From positions 169,739,121 to 169,803,120 of the forward strand of contig CM061919.1 of assembly GCA_031002005.1 (NCBI GenBank): 64,000 nt of DNA. Direction: 5' to 3'. How positions within the stretch are numbered: the stretch's first letter is position 1; every line of letters begins with the position of its first letter. Source of the stretch: Vandiemenella viatica. Lineage: Eukaryota; Arthropoda; Insecta; Orthoptera; Morabidae. The translations under genes were made by a program, and so were the position numbers. Positions 1-9,619 of the stretch are shown piece by piece. The notes under the pieces were generated by a model, which did not search any database, was not told the DNA's origin, and saw only the letters and a program-made list of their open reading frames with translations.

Positions 1-393
1 GTGCTTAGGTACATCTATTGCGGTATATAAACTCGTAACTTCTCCGGAGCAGAGCCTTCGGGGTGAATCCTCGAAAATTAGACCATACTTTAGGTATGTT
101 TTCAACCAGAGTGAGAAACATCACTTTATTCATAATGGTTACAACAGCTATCCATTCACCCACATGCATAGAAAAACCATAATCCGTATGCCTAGATCTA
201 GATTCAAACCGGTATCCTCCTGAATAAGAGCCAACACTCTCGGTGAAATAGGTGACAAAATTATAAGTGTCTGATTTAAAAGTGACATGTTTACAGCGTC
301 AGCTAAGTCGTCACCACAATTTGAGTAGCTATATGGTGCAAATTGAAATCGACGTTTCACGAAATACGTCTTATACCCGTTATACCCGTTATA

Positions 394-625
394 CCCCAGT
401 TTTGGGATAAAAAACCATAAAAACCCATACAGTAATTGAGGTTACTGTAGATAATTTAGGTTAGGCAGGCTCAGCATGTTACATTGTGTTAGCTTAGGTT
501 AACGCGCTCGAGCGCGTTAACCTAAGCTAACACAATGTAACATGCTGGCCTGCCTAACCTAAATTATCTACAGTAACCTCAATTACTGTATGGGTTTTTA
601 TGGTTTTTTATCCCAAAACTGGGGT
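394..625. repeat. Near-perfect 232-bp palindrome, MITE-like
   Basis: The arms 394-509 and 510-625 are complementary apart from about one indel near 467/551. The centre is an 18-bp perfect palindrome, aacgcgctcgagcgcgtt (501-518), with no spacer. The outer edge is flanked on the left by two tandem copies of tatacccgtt (373-391). Transcribed RNA would fold into a single long hairpin. It fits a palindromic MITE inserted in the spacer of the larger inverted duplication. No coding potential. Confidence 0.85.
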
Positions 626-641
626 TAACTTCTGCAAGGGT

Positions 642-928
642 GTCATGGTCCGGAAAAAATTTATGTCTTATCGAGTGTTGGTGTCTATTACGATTGGGTC
701 TTAATACTAGTAAGTGATGAAGGACTCATGAAAAATAACTTTATAAAGGACTTTTTAGGGGCGAGTGGTGGTGGGTGTAATCCTGTGAAATCTTGTTTGT
801 GGAAGACCGCTTGTCCCATAGTTCACCAATATGGCCTCTGATGCTAGTTTAAACGTGCGTGAAGCGAAACTTAGCAACACGAGGTATATAGGTTGTCATT
901 ATAATTGAAGACTATTTTGTCAAACGCA
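642..928. other. Spacer of the foldback element, no recognisable feature
   Basis: About 290 bp of unique-looking sequence between the central palindrome and the right arm. No long ORF, no terminal repeats of its own and no similarity to other parts of the window were seen. Confidence 0.5.
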
Positions 929-1312
929 ACGGGTATAAGACGTATTTCGTGAAACGTCGATTTCAATTTGCACCATATAGCTACTCAAATTGTGGTGACG
1001 ATTAGCTGACGCTGTAAACATGTCACTTTTAAATCAGACACTTATAATTTTGTCACCTATAATTTCACCGAGAGTGTTGGCCTCTTATTCAGGAGGATAC
1101 CGGTTTGAATCTAGATCTAGGCATACGGATTATGGTTTTCTATGCATGTGGGTGAATGGATAGCTGTTGTAACCATTTATGAATAAAGTGGATGTTTCTC
1201 ACTCTGGTTGAAAACATACCTAAAGTATGGTCTAATTTTCGAGGATTCACCCACGAAGGCTCTGCTCCGGAGAAAGTTACGAGTTTATACCGCAAGAGAT
1301 GTACCTAAGCAC

Positions 1313-1738
1313 AAAATGTAGCATCTCCACTGGTTAACTGGTATCCAGCAAAAATAAAAAAAAAAATATTACAGGTTTGGTCGGTCTCGAGCCAGAATGC
1401 ACACTTTTTGCCCCGTAACCCAGCAAACTCCACAATCAGGGTGCAATTCGCATCGTCCTTCATAACACCGACAACCTTTTCACTATGGAACTCTACCTGC
1501 CAAGCTAACTGTGTCCATATAAAGTAATTTAGGACATCTAAACTGAGGAATGGTGAATTCTTAATGAAACTGATACATCCTCAGTCATCTTCTAATCATA
1601 TCAATCTATGACTTCTTTCGTAGAGCGAATATTACATAATTTTTTGGCGATATTTTACCTGTGTGTTCACTATGTTTTGCGGTTTTCATAACATTTCGGG
1701 ATTTTATGAGGTGGGGTGCGTAAGAGGATTGACAATGA
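1313..1738. other. Unassigned sequence
   Basis: No coding frame or clear repeat structure. An A-run lies at 1350-1366. Near 1605-1635 a short block recurs at about 3273-3305 as part of the shuffled duplications that follow. Confidence 0.4.
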
Positions 1739-1845
1739 CTGTTGGGCGAGCGATAGCACTCTGGCATCGCATTCGGGAAGCGACCATCCAGTTTTAAGTT
1801 ATTTTTTCCATAGTTTCCTGAAATCACTCCAGGCGAATGCCCACT
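1739..1845 (+). mobile_element. SINE-1 fragment with internal deletion
   Basis: The tRNA-like head (gagcgatagcactctgg, catcgcattcggga) is present, but the B box and the following bases are missing. The sequence then jumps to gcgaccatccag and the conserved body (catagtttcctgaaatcact, then ccaggcgaatgc). The same deleted form recurs without the head at 2902-2965, because both lie inside a duplicated block. Confidence 0.65.
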
Positions 1846-3258
1846 ACACGCCTTGTCAAAGTATGCGGTAAATAGAAACAGAATGCGGATTGGACTGTTA
1901 ACTCGAGAAATTCCGAAACATCTGTCAATATTTGTGAGGCCGAGCATATTTTCATGATCCTTGACACTGGTGTGTGCATGTATAAGTTGTCAATATTCTG
2001 TAAGTCCTAAAAGGTATATACTTTCGAAGTTTGTGCTTGGCACCTTTCCTAGCTTGTTCTTGAGTGGTGCAGTTCGTGACAGTTTTAGATACGTGCCAAT
2101 CCCCGACAATATGCTATGCATCTGTTACCGCTGTTTCTGCAGAAAGTATGCATTCTTCCATTTTTCCAACTAACTGTGGTCTGTACCGAATTTTTCGCAT
2201 GTGTCGGGGTAAGAACTATTCACATGTGCCCTTTGGAGGTTGTACACGAGATCCATTTAGTCTACGAAACAGACTCGTATACTGGCACTGACGAAAATTC
2301 ATGAATGATCTAACATGATCTAGAACTTAGTGGATGCTATCTTCGGTGAATTTCTGTATTGCGACTGTAGGCATTTTGAAATCAGTGTAAGGTGAGGTAA
2401 TTTTTCACGCGTTTAGTCTATTTCTGTTACCGCTGTTTCTGCAGAAAGTATGTATTCTTCCATTTTTTCCAACTAACTGTGGTCTGTACCGCATTTCTCG
2501 CGATGTCAAATATTTTCATACATGAACTTTAAACACAAGTGACCACATACGTGTGTGCCGTATTCCTGGTGACGTTGTACGTTGTACAGTATTCTGTTGC
2601 CCGCAAAGTATCGCTGCAATTCCAATGGTGGGGGTAAGTCACCAAAACTGTCAAAATATTTAACTACACCTTCTTTGTACTTTATATATGCAACCCAATG
2701 TGTTCCGGCATTTTCAGCACTGTCCAAGTTCACTATTCCACATTCATGATGACGAATTTTTTCAGGTAATTCATCACTCATGAATACACCTCGAAAATGA
2801 GGTATACGCAGACGCTTTACATATCTATATATATCCCTGTCCGTCAGCGGCTGGACAGAGTTTTTTTTTTTTTCTTCAATCCTGATCCGTCTTTTCTGTA
2901 TGGCGACCATCCAGATTTAACTTTTGTTTCCATAGTTTCCTGAAATCACTCCAGTCGAATGCCCACTACACGCCTTGTCAAAATATGCGGTAAAATAGAA
3001 ACAGAATGAGGATCTGGCTGTTAACTCAAGAAATTCTGAAAGATCTGTTAATATTTTCATGACCCTTGACACTGGTGTGTGCATGTATAAGTTGTCAATA
3101 TTCTGTAAGTCCTAAAAGGTATATACTTTCAAAGTTTGTGTCTTGGTACCTTTCCTAGCTTGTTCTTGAGTGGTGCAGTTCGTGACAACTTTTAGATATG
3201 ACAATATGCTATACATCTGTAACCGCTGTTTCTGCAGAAAGTATGCATTCTTCCATTT
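1780..3258. repeat. Direct segmental duplication, copies 1780-2165 and 2902-3258
   Basis: The two blocks share a SINE-1 body, a segment beginning cccactacacgccttgtcaa, a segment around gacactggtgtgtgcatgta, and a segment ending gctgtttctgcagaaagtat. Divergence is modest, with small indels; the second copy lacks about 15 bases found near 1937-1952 of the first. A third, shorter copy of the distal end (accgctgtttctgcag to ctgtggtctgtaccg) lies at 2416-2493. The protease-like ORF lies between the two main copies. Confidence 0.75.
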
Positions 3259-3715
3259 TTTTTCCCCATGTCAATCGATGACTTCTTTCGTGGAGAGAAT
3301 ATTAGATAAAATGACCTCGACAGTTCTGTGCTTTCAAACAGTCAGGAAATGTAACACAGAAAATATTGCAGTCGAGTTTGAACACTGTCCCTGCCTAGCC
3401 ATTAGAAATATACATCTTACACTTAAAACTGCTCACCGCAATCCGTAAGTCGAAATTAACTACTTAGTTTGACAAGATCTCAAAAATCATCCTATCACTT
3501 CAAATTTCATCTAGTATTCGAGAACAACACATTTATAAGTTGTACACGAGATACATTTAGTCTTCGGAACAGACTCGTATACAGGCACTGACGAAAAATT
3601 TCATGAATGATCTAACATGATCTATAACTTAGTGGGTACTATCTTCGGTGAATTTCTGTTTGTGACATTTTGAAATCAGTGTAAAGTGAGGGAATTTTTC
3701 ACGTGTTTGACTGTC
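2238..3715. repeat. Direct repeat pair 2238-2415 and 3538-3715
   Basis: Both copies begin ttgtacacgagat and run through gaatgatctaacatgatcta, cttagtgg, atcttcggtgaatttctgt and cattttgaaatcagtgtaa to a tttttcacg motif. The distance between copies is about 1,300 bp, different from the distance separating the neighbouring duplicated blocks, so they are not one simple tandem duplication. Confidence 0.75.
2506..2910 (-). CDS. Adenain/Ulp1-like cysteine protease domain (Polinton PRO-like), TE or virus derived
   Basis: A 134-aa frame whose residues about 21-134 look like the adenovirus-type (C5, adenain) cysteine protease used by Polinton/Maverick elements and related DNA viruses to mature capsid proteins. 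Visible features in order: LTDRDIYRYVKRLRIPHFRG (22-41), CGIVNLDSAE (57-66), catalytic-type His71 in THW, acidic Asp87 in YFDSFG (85-90), Gln115, and Cys122 in CGHLC (122-126). The Gln-Cys spacing of seven matches adenain. The first about 20 residues (rich in Lys and Glu) overlap an A-rich tract and the edge of a SINE-derived duplicated block, so the true start is uncertain. No capsid, polymerase B, integrase or ATPase gene is seen nearby, so it is probably a stranded fragment or pseudogene. An Ulp1-like protease captured by another TE is the alternative. Confidence 0.65.
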   Translation of the reverse strand: MVAIQKRRIRIEEKKKNSVQPLTDRDIYRYVKRLRIPHFRGVFMSDELPEKIRHHECGIVNLDSAENAGTHWVAYIKYKEGVVKYFDSFGDLPPPLELQRYFAGNRILYNVQRHQEYGTHVCGHLCLKFMYENI

Positions 3716-3771
3716 AGCTAGTTGAAGAGTGAAGATCAGATATGGGGCCTTATATGTATGAGTAATCGAGC

Positions 3772-4060
3772 ATTCTATGATGCATACTACACAAAGCGTA
3801 ATAAAGTCCATGTTTCGCTACCATAAAGTGCTGTGCTCCACACATAAAGTATTAAAAAGTTTTTCAAATTCCCAGATCAATATTTCTCTTTTTTTCATGA
3901 AGGCTGTTTTTTATGCTAGTTCTATTCTGCTTTTAACATTATTTTTGTTTCGGCCATCGGTTGTAATTTTTCTTCCTAAGTAACAGAATTCACTTACTTC
4001 TCCAATTGCATTCGATCCTATTTTTATATTTAATCTACTAGTATGGGGTATCATTTCTGC
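3772..4060 (-). mobile_element. LINE-A fragment (post-RT region)
   Basis: Strong similarity, same strand, to 34455-34735: aagtgctgtgctccacaca, ttttcatgaaggct, gtaacagaattcacttactt, cttctccaattgca and atatttaatctactagta are shared. On the minus strand this is the region just downstream of the reverse-transcriptase FADD block. The frame is broken by indels. It stops just before a SINE-1 copy at 4068. Confidence 0.8.
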
Positions 4061-4067
4061 TAATTTC

Positions 4068-4262
4068 ACCGAGCGTGGTGGTGAACCGGCTAGCGTTCTG
4101 GCCTCGCATTCGGGAGGACGGCAGTTCGAATCCCCGTCCGGGCATCCAGATTTGGGTTTTCCATGGTTTCCCTAAATCACTCCAGGTGAATGTCAAAAGG
4201 CCATGGCCGAATTCCCTCCAGTTCAAAGTCTGCAGTCCCATCCCGCCTCTAATGACCTCGAC
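4068..4262 (+). mobile_element. SINE-1 copy, tRNA-derived
   Basis: The head starts accgagcgtggtg. A B box, gttcgaatccccgtc, follows cattcgggaggacggca. The body includes ccatggtttccctaaatcac and ccatggccgaatt, ending cctctaatgacctcgac. An internal deletion of about 20 bases follows aggtgaatg. It abuts a LINE-A fragment on the left. Confidence 0.85.
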
Positions 4263-4479
4263 AGTTCTGTGTTTTCAAACAAACAGGAAAACGTAACACT
4301 GAAAATAGTTCGGTCGAGTTTCATCAGTGCCACTACCTTGACATTAGAAATCTATATTTTACACTTACAACTGTTCACTGCAATCCATGAGCTACTTAGT
4401 TTGACAAGATCTCAGAAATCATCCTATCACTTCACATTTCATCTAGTACTCGAGAACAACACATTTATAAATAATAATG

Positions 4480-5460
4480 ATTATTCACCTACCACACTAA
4501 ACTGAAACCTGATATGCGATAACTTTTTGGAAAGAACTGTGTAAGTCGGATTCTGCACAGAAAGTGATAATATTAAAAATAACGCGTTAGTATTCGTTGA
4601 TAAAAGTCTGAAGTATCTTGGTAAATAGTTAGATTTTAATGAGAGCAATTGGCTATAGAAAAATCCAAAAATTAAATTTAATACACGAGGTTTCATTTGA
4701 AGGCTGTGAGACAATATTAGAGGTTCTAAATTTATGAGAAAAAATTAGTATCAAAGTGAACGAACTTTACTCTGAAATAACAATATTACACGAAATCTAG
4801 TAGGTAAAAGTAAGAGCAGTATTTCATTGGTGAAAATGAGCTTTTGATCGACATTAATTTAACAACTGAAAGCGATAAAGCATATTACAATTTTACTGTA
4901 GACAGAAAATTGTTAAAGATGCAAGAAGTGCAAAGAATTCTTCCACTGCTTGTGCGCATGCTGATGTTTATTGTTCCGCTTGATCTCAGCTGAGACTGAA
5001 AATAGAAAATGTCAATACCAATGGAAACTCGTTTGCGAATGTTGGGTAACACATTCCTAGTGATGATACGAAGTCAACTTGCATGAAGTCGCTGCATGTG
5101 AGCTTAGTTCTTCATGGAAGTCGAGGAAGAAGATAGGTGTGTAATGTATATTATCAAACGAAATTTAGAGAAGTGCTGGTAGAAAAAGAACGCATTTTGA
5201 GTTAACGATACACAGCACATGTGAACATTTGCATACCTGAAGCCTCGAACTTATTTGGTTTAATAGTTAGAGGCGACAGCAATGTGATTCTGTTTCACAA
5301 TGAATGCGCTAAACTAAAAGCGAATTTCATACAATAATAAAACCTTTTTGTTTCAAAAACTGTTAATCGGCGAGTGAAAGAACGCGAAATTGTATGCACT
5401 TCAGCTAACTGAATTTAAAATATGTTATACGGAAGATTTTTTATGAAAAAATTATGTATA
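4480..5460. other. AT-rich stretch without recognisable features
   Basis: About 1 kb with scattered stops in all frames, no terminal repeats and no similarity to other window segments that I could see. Confidence 0.5.
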
Positions 5461-5630
5461 ACCTGAGCGTGGAGGACGCGGCTTCAAATCCCCGTCCGAC
5501 TATCCAGATTTTGGATTTCCATGGTTTCCCCTAAAATGCCATGGCCGAATTTAATCCCGTTCCTTGTCCCTAGTCCTTTCACGCTTCTACTGACCTCCAT
5601 GACTACGAGATGTAAAGCCAAAGGCATAAG
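5461..5630 (+). mobile_element. SINE-1 copy, head deleted
   Basis: Starts with a shortened head, gagcgtggaggacgcggctt, then caaatccccgtccg, atccagattttggatttcca, tggtttcccctaaa, ccatggccgaattt, and a 3' region with gacctccatgactacgag and taaagccaaaggcataag. Parts of box A and the central body are missing. Confidence 0.75.
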
Positions 5631-5723
5631 AAATATAATAATTGAAAAAGATATGGCTGCCATGGATGCCGCGATTGTATTCTGTCGAACGGAAACATAA
5701 ACGAAATGTCGTCTATATCTGAA

Positions 5724-5885
5724 CCCTGGTCTCGCATTCGTGAGGACGCAGGTTTGAACTCTCATTCGGGAGGACGCAAGATTCGAATCCTCTTCCGGCT
5801 ATACGGATTTCGGTTTTCCATGGTTTCCGAAATTACTCCAGGAGAATACCGGGATGATTCCTTCAAAAGGCCGTGGCTGAATGCT
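5724..5885 (+). mobile_element. SINE-1 copy with duplicated head
   Basis: The segment tctcgcattcgtgaggacgc is followed 36 bases later by a second tctcattcgggaggacgc, so the anticodon-to-B-box part is tandemly duplicated. Then come gattcgaatcctc, ttttccatggtttcc, actccaggagaataccggga and ttcaaaaggccgtggctgaa. The 3' tail is missing. Confidence 0.8.
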
Positions 5886-6780
5886 TACTCACAGTACCAG
5901 CCAGTATCAATAATGTCGTTTGTTCTTACTCCACACATACTGTGGCGATGTTTGGGAATATAACCTAGGTACTTAGTACACTATCTGAAATACCAGATTT
6001 ATTTGCCCAATCGTTGAAATGTTCACAGCTTTCAGAATGTTTTTGTCGTATTCATGTTGGAAATTATCAAGGATTTCGTTATTTCGTATTCAACGAATAA
6101 AAAATAATGTATCTGTACTCTGAATTCATGTGCAATCTACAATTATTATATCATGAAGGGGTGGCGGCACGTTTTGTTAGGAGGACACCTCTCAAAACAG
6201 ATGGGGCGGACAAAGAAATTAATGGCGGTCGATGGGATTTTTTTTTTTTTTTTCGTGCGGGCCCAAACAGTATAATACATTGCGGTGCGGCTCCAGGTAG
6301 GGTTGGGATGGCCTGCTGGCTGCGGGGTATATGAAATTCATTCAAGTCAGCGGGCGGGCGGCTTATTCAACATCATATAACGTTAAAACTAGTATCTCGA
6401 AAACGGCTCGACAGATTCTCATAGAATAAATTTCTCTGCACTTGGTAGAAAAATTACTTGTAAATTGATATGCCATAACACTATTTAAAGATTAAATCTT
6501 AATTTATATGTTTTAGAACTTTGAACCCACGACCACCTGCCTAAGAGGAATAGGCGAATTTGTGAATAAATTTTAACTTTCCATATTTTTTTTTTTTTTT
6601 TTTTAATATGTACAGCATTGAAATATTTGAACTATACTGGTATACATGTTTTTGCAGCAACCTAAGCAGTGCACTGTATATATTTACCAACTAGATACAC
6701 AGATAAACGGTATATTTCCTCTTCACACAAACACTATTTGCAAAGCATTCATACACATTCACCTAGGTACAGATTTGTGC
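5886..6780. other. Mixed non-coding stretch
   Basis: Includes a G-rich patch at 6160-6360 (gtggcggcac, gcgggcgggcgg), T-runs at 6238-6253 and 6584-6603, and AT-rich sequence. No ORF with recognisable similarity; the short frames at 6107-6345 run through the T-tract and look accidental. Confidence 0.4.
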
Positions 6781-6865
6781 CCCCCAGGGTAGGGTCTTGC
6801 ACTGCCTGAAATATTACGTAATCCCCGCCGCGTAGCCTCATTAGCATATTATTCCCATTTCTGAT

Positions 6866-7325
6866 CTGAGGCGAACACCTGCGCGGCACGTGCGCGGCGG
6901 GGAGGGGGAGGGGGGCGGGAATGACCACAAACTGACCGCAAGTTGGCGCCTGCCCACCTTCGATACGTCACACCACTAGTACAAATTAAGAATGTAATAA
7001 AATAAAAAGAAAAAGTGTATTTCGAGCGTAATTGAGGTTTAAAAAAATAATAAAGCCATTTAGACGATTTGGTCACACGACACTCATTAGAATACGATTT
7101 ATGACCCGTAACTCGGGTTAAGAAGTGCCGCGTGGCCTTCTTGACAGCTTGATGACAGGTGTTGATGATTTATGGTGGGCACGTGGCCAGGCGAACACCT
7201 GCGCGGCCGGGCGCGCGGCTGGCGAACACCTGCGCGACGTGGGTGGTCCAAAAACTGGCAACGGACCGCTGTACATAAGAAATACATGGGGAAAAAACTG
7301 GCAACGCACCGCCCTTATACATCTA
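6866..7325. repeat. CpG-rich patch with iterated 17-mer
   Basis: The motif gcgaacacctgcgcggc occurs at 6873 and 7190, and again as gcgaacacctgcgcgac at 7219. Each contains an E-box-like cacctg core. The adjacent sequence aaaactggcaacg-accgc is also present twice (7252 and 7295). CpG density is high compared with the flanks, and a G-run lies at 6898-6918. No ORF on either strand is convincing. It could be a regulatory island or the end of an unknown GC-rich TE. Confidence 0.5.
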
Positions 7326-7326
7326 C

Positions 7327-7390
7327 TATGGGCGAAACAGGAATGATGATAAAAGTAGAATAGCACTAGCGAAATGATTTATGAAGTCGA
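7327..7390 (+). mobile_element. Short LINE-A fragment
   Basis: caggaatgatgataaaag, agaat and cactagcgaaat match 31443-31482 of the LINE-A copy (caggaatgatgttaaaag, cactagcaaaat) on the same strand. About 60 bp only, joined directly to the CpG-rich repeats. Confidence 0.6.
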
Positions 7391-7392
7391 CG

Positions 7393-7690
7393 CTATTTTA
7401 GTCTGCGCTTGAAACTTGAAGAATTTCTATATAAGATCCGTTTCCTAATAAAAAGAAAAACACTGCAAATATCATTGTATTTATTTCCATATTCGATATA
7501 CTTCATCTGCTTTTCTACATAATTTACATTTTTGTTCAAACGTTTGTTGTACCGTTCAACAACTTTCTGAATTCCGACGTCAAACAAATCTGCCGCCTAT
7601 GAAGGAGACCAATCCATGATTGCAGTGTTCACATTTTCGTCGTCGTTGAACCGTTGATAATCAAGGAATTCTTTTAACTACCGACCCTTA
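7393..7690 (-). pseudogene. Mariner-type transposase, C-terminal fragment
   Basis: Reading minus from about 7680 gives FLDYQRFNDDENVNTAIMDW, then SPS, a stop (TAG), and AADLFDVGIQKVVERYNKRL followed by NKNVNYVEK. This is the typical C-terminal end of mariner-family transposases, in which a (F)FxxGIxKLVxRYxKCLNxxGDYVEK motif is common. Only the tail is present; the catalytic DD(D) part upstream is not recognisable at 7690-8000. The in-frame stop shows it is dead. Confidence 0.75.
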
Positions 7691-7699
7691 TGTTTGTGA

Positions 7700-9355
7700 A
7701 GAAATTTGTTACCTTTCATTGTCACGGGGCAACATAAGGCATAATGAACAAGTTCACGCCCATTAGAACTTCATTGTTACTCATGGCATTATCATAGTCA
7801 CTAAACAAATCTGACGGTGAATTTCCGCTGCTGCCAAGTATCCTTCATTCAAGAATCGAATTACAAATCGTACCCAATTTTTTAAACATTATAAACTTCT
7901 ACAGCTCAGCATGCAGACAGGAGATACGGTTGCAAATGGCGTCTAAACGCGCGCAAAACTTGGTAGGAGCAGACTCGCATGCGCACTGCGGTAATCGCGC
8001 GTCATTTCATTCACAAACGGACCTTCGTAATTTTTGGGTTTATTGAAATATTGTCGGCAGCTCTAAGGCTGGTTGTATCCTTCTGTGTACAATGTGTACC
8101 AGATTGGTAACAGTGTTTCTAACTATAGGTGTATGTGTGTAGAAGACTGAGACAAGTCTTATCAAATGTAGATCGTTGTTATGTGTTGTGTATTTGGAGA
8201 TGAAGCAAACAGGACGTACAAACCACATTATCTTCCGTTCGGTCTTACTTATTTGTTTTAGATTTATTAAATCATAATTATCTGTGGCTGTGCTGTAATA
8301 TTTATAATATGATAATTACTGAACTTTAAAAATTGTAATTAGTGATTTTGGTAAAAGAAAATATTTGTTGTAAAAAAATTTAGATATATTTTTCTTTTAA
8401 CGTTCTCCGTGTATAATGATAGCGGAAAATCTCAAATTTTCTATTTACTCATTCCTACATTCTTTATTTCTTTCGACGGGGGAGGGTGAAGGGTCTTAAT
8501 ACCTTGAAGCCATGCAAACTATTTTGGGCTTTATGGTTTTTTATTCGACTGGAGTTCTCTATAGGTGAATATTCTTGAAATAAGCAACTGGTTATATACG
8601 AACATTCGTGTTTTAATACACACGTATATTTTTTTCTATGACGTTAAATTTTCAGAATTATATATTTAAGCTCATATTCTATTAAATGTACTGAAAAACA
8701 ACAAATCTACATTAATTGTATGTTTTAAATCTTATAGCTAAGAATATCGCCAAGAAGGAACGCATAGTTGTGAATATTTTCTAACAATTAATTTCAGAAA
8801 AATCAATATATCGGTGGTGTTATATCTAAGAATGTAATAATCAAGAATTACGTATAAAACAGATTAAACCAAAGTATTAAGAGTATTCAAATTCTCAACA
8901 AGTTGTGTAAAATAAATGTTGGTATAAAATTAACGTGTACAAAGCAAGTACAGAACCTGTTGCTACGATTCGTGCAAAATGTAAGCTGTTAATCGAAAAA
9001 ATGTTAAAAAGAGAGATGTTCAGATAAAAGGAATGCTGGTATTGAAATCACGGTTAAGCCAAGCGTTCTCCATGTCAAAAATCCACACAGTCTGCTTTTA
9101 TAATAGTAGTGGGGTAACCAAAATCAACCGGAGAGGACAAAAGAGGCCAATGGTGCTGATAGAATGCAACGAGACTGGAGTAACATGAAATACCAACCGT
9201 GCAACTATCACTCCAAAATGATGAGGAAGGAAATGTCTTAGGATAAATCCTGCGTCCTATCTATTTTATAGCAGTGTTAAGGATGAGGTAACATTGGAAA
9301 GTAATGCATAAGAAGTCCAGAACTTACTACATCAACTCATATTTTAATTTATTTA
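7700..9355. other. AT-rich stretch, no recognisable gene
   Basis: A short CpG-rich spot lies at about 7940-8010 (aacgcgcgcaaaac, taatcgcgcgtc). The rest is AT-rich with no significant ORF and no clear repeat. Confidence 0.4.
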
Positions 9356-9364
9356 TTCTGAATT

Positions 9365-9556
9365 TACTTCTTGTCGATGTCATTTGAGGCAGGAGAGGAA
9401 TGGAAACAAGGAACGGGATAGAAGTCGGCCATGATATTTTTAAGGAACTATTTCGGCATTCGCCTCGAATGGTTTGGTAAACCATGAAAAACCGAAATCT
9501 GGATGGCAAGACGGGAATTTAAACCCGCACAGTCTCAAACGCCAGACCCAGCGTTA
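9365..9556 (-). mobile_element. SINE-1 copy, degraded
   Basis: Read on the plus strand: cttgtcgatgtcatttgagg, ggaacgggatagaagtcggc, ggcattcgcctcgaatggtt, aaccatgaaaaaccgaaatc, and the reversed B box acgggaatttaaacccgc. The 5' head beyond the B box is nearly lost. The many substitutions suggest an older copy. Confidence 0.8.
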
Positions 9557-9619
9557 AAATACTTCCATCGTAGCGGCGAAATCTTATATATACAAGTGGT
9601 TGTTGGTATATCCGAGATT

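Larger units (their letters stand above)
1..1312. mobile_element. Foldback element / long inverted duplication, about 385-bp arms
   Basis: Positions 1-390 are the near-exact reverse complement of 929-1312. The outermost bases gtgcttaggtac (1-12) pair with gtacctaagcac (1301-1312), and the inner ends pair as ttatacccgtt (380-390) with aacgggtataa (929-939). The spacer of about 540 bp holds a second palindrome (394-625) and about 300 bp of unrecognised sequence. No transposase is visible. Each arm carries a decayed SINE-1 piece (about 165-265 and 1063-1165), so the SINE was present before the arms were duplicated. The window begins exactly at the left arm, so the element may extend further left and its target-site duplication cannot be read. 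It could be a foldback transposon or a plain inverted segmental duplication. Confidence 0.75.
3308..4470. repeat. Direct repeat pair 3308-3537 and 4251-4470
   Basis: Both copies begin atgacctcgacagttctgtg and end near gagaacaacacatttataa. The first 13 bases are the 3' part of SINE-1, which is attached to a SINE body only at the right-hand copy (4068-4262). The left copy therefore carries an orphan SINE stub and was probably derived from the right-hand arrangement. Confidence 0.75.
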
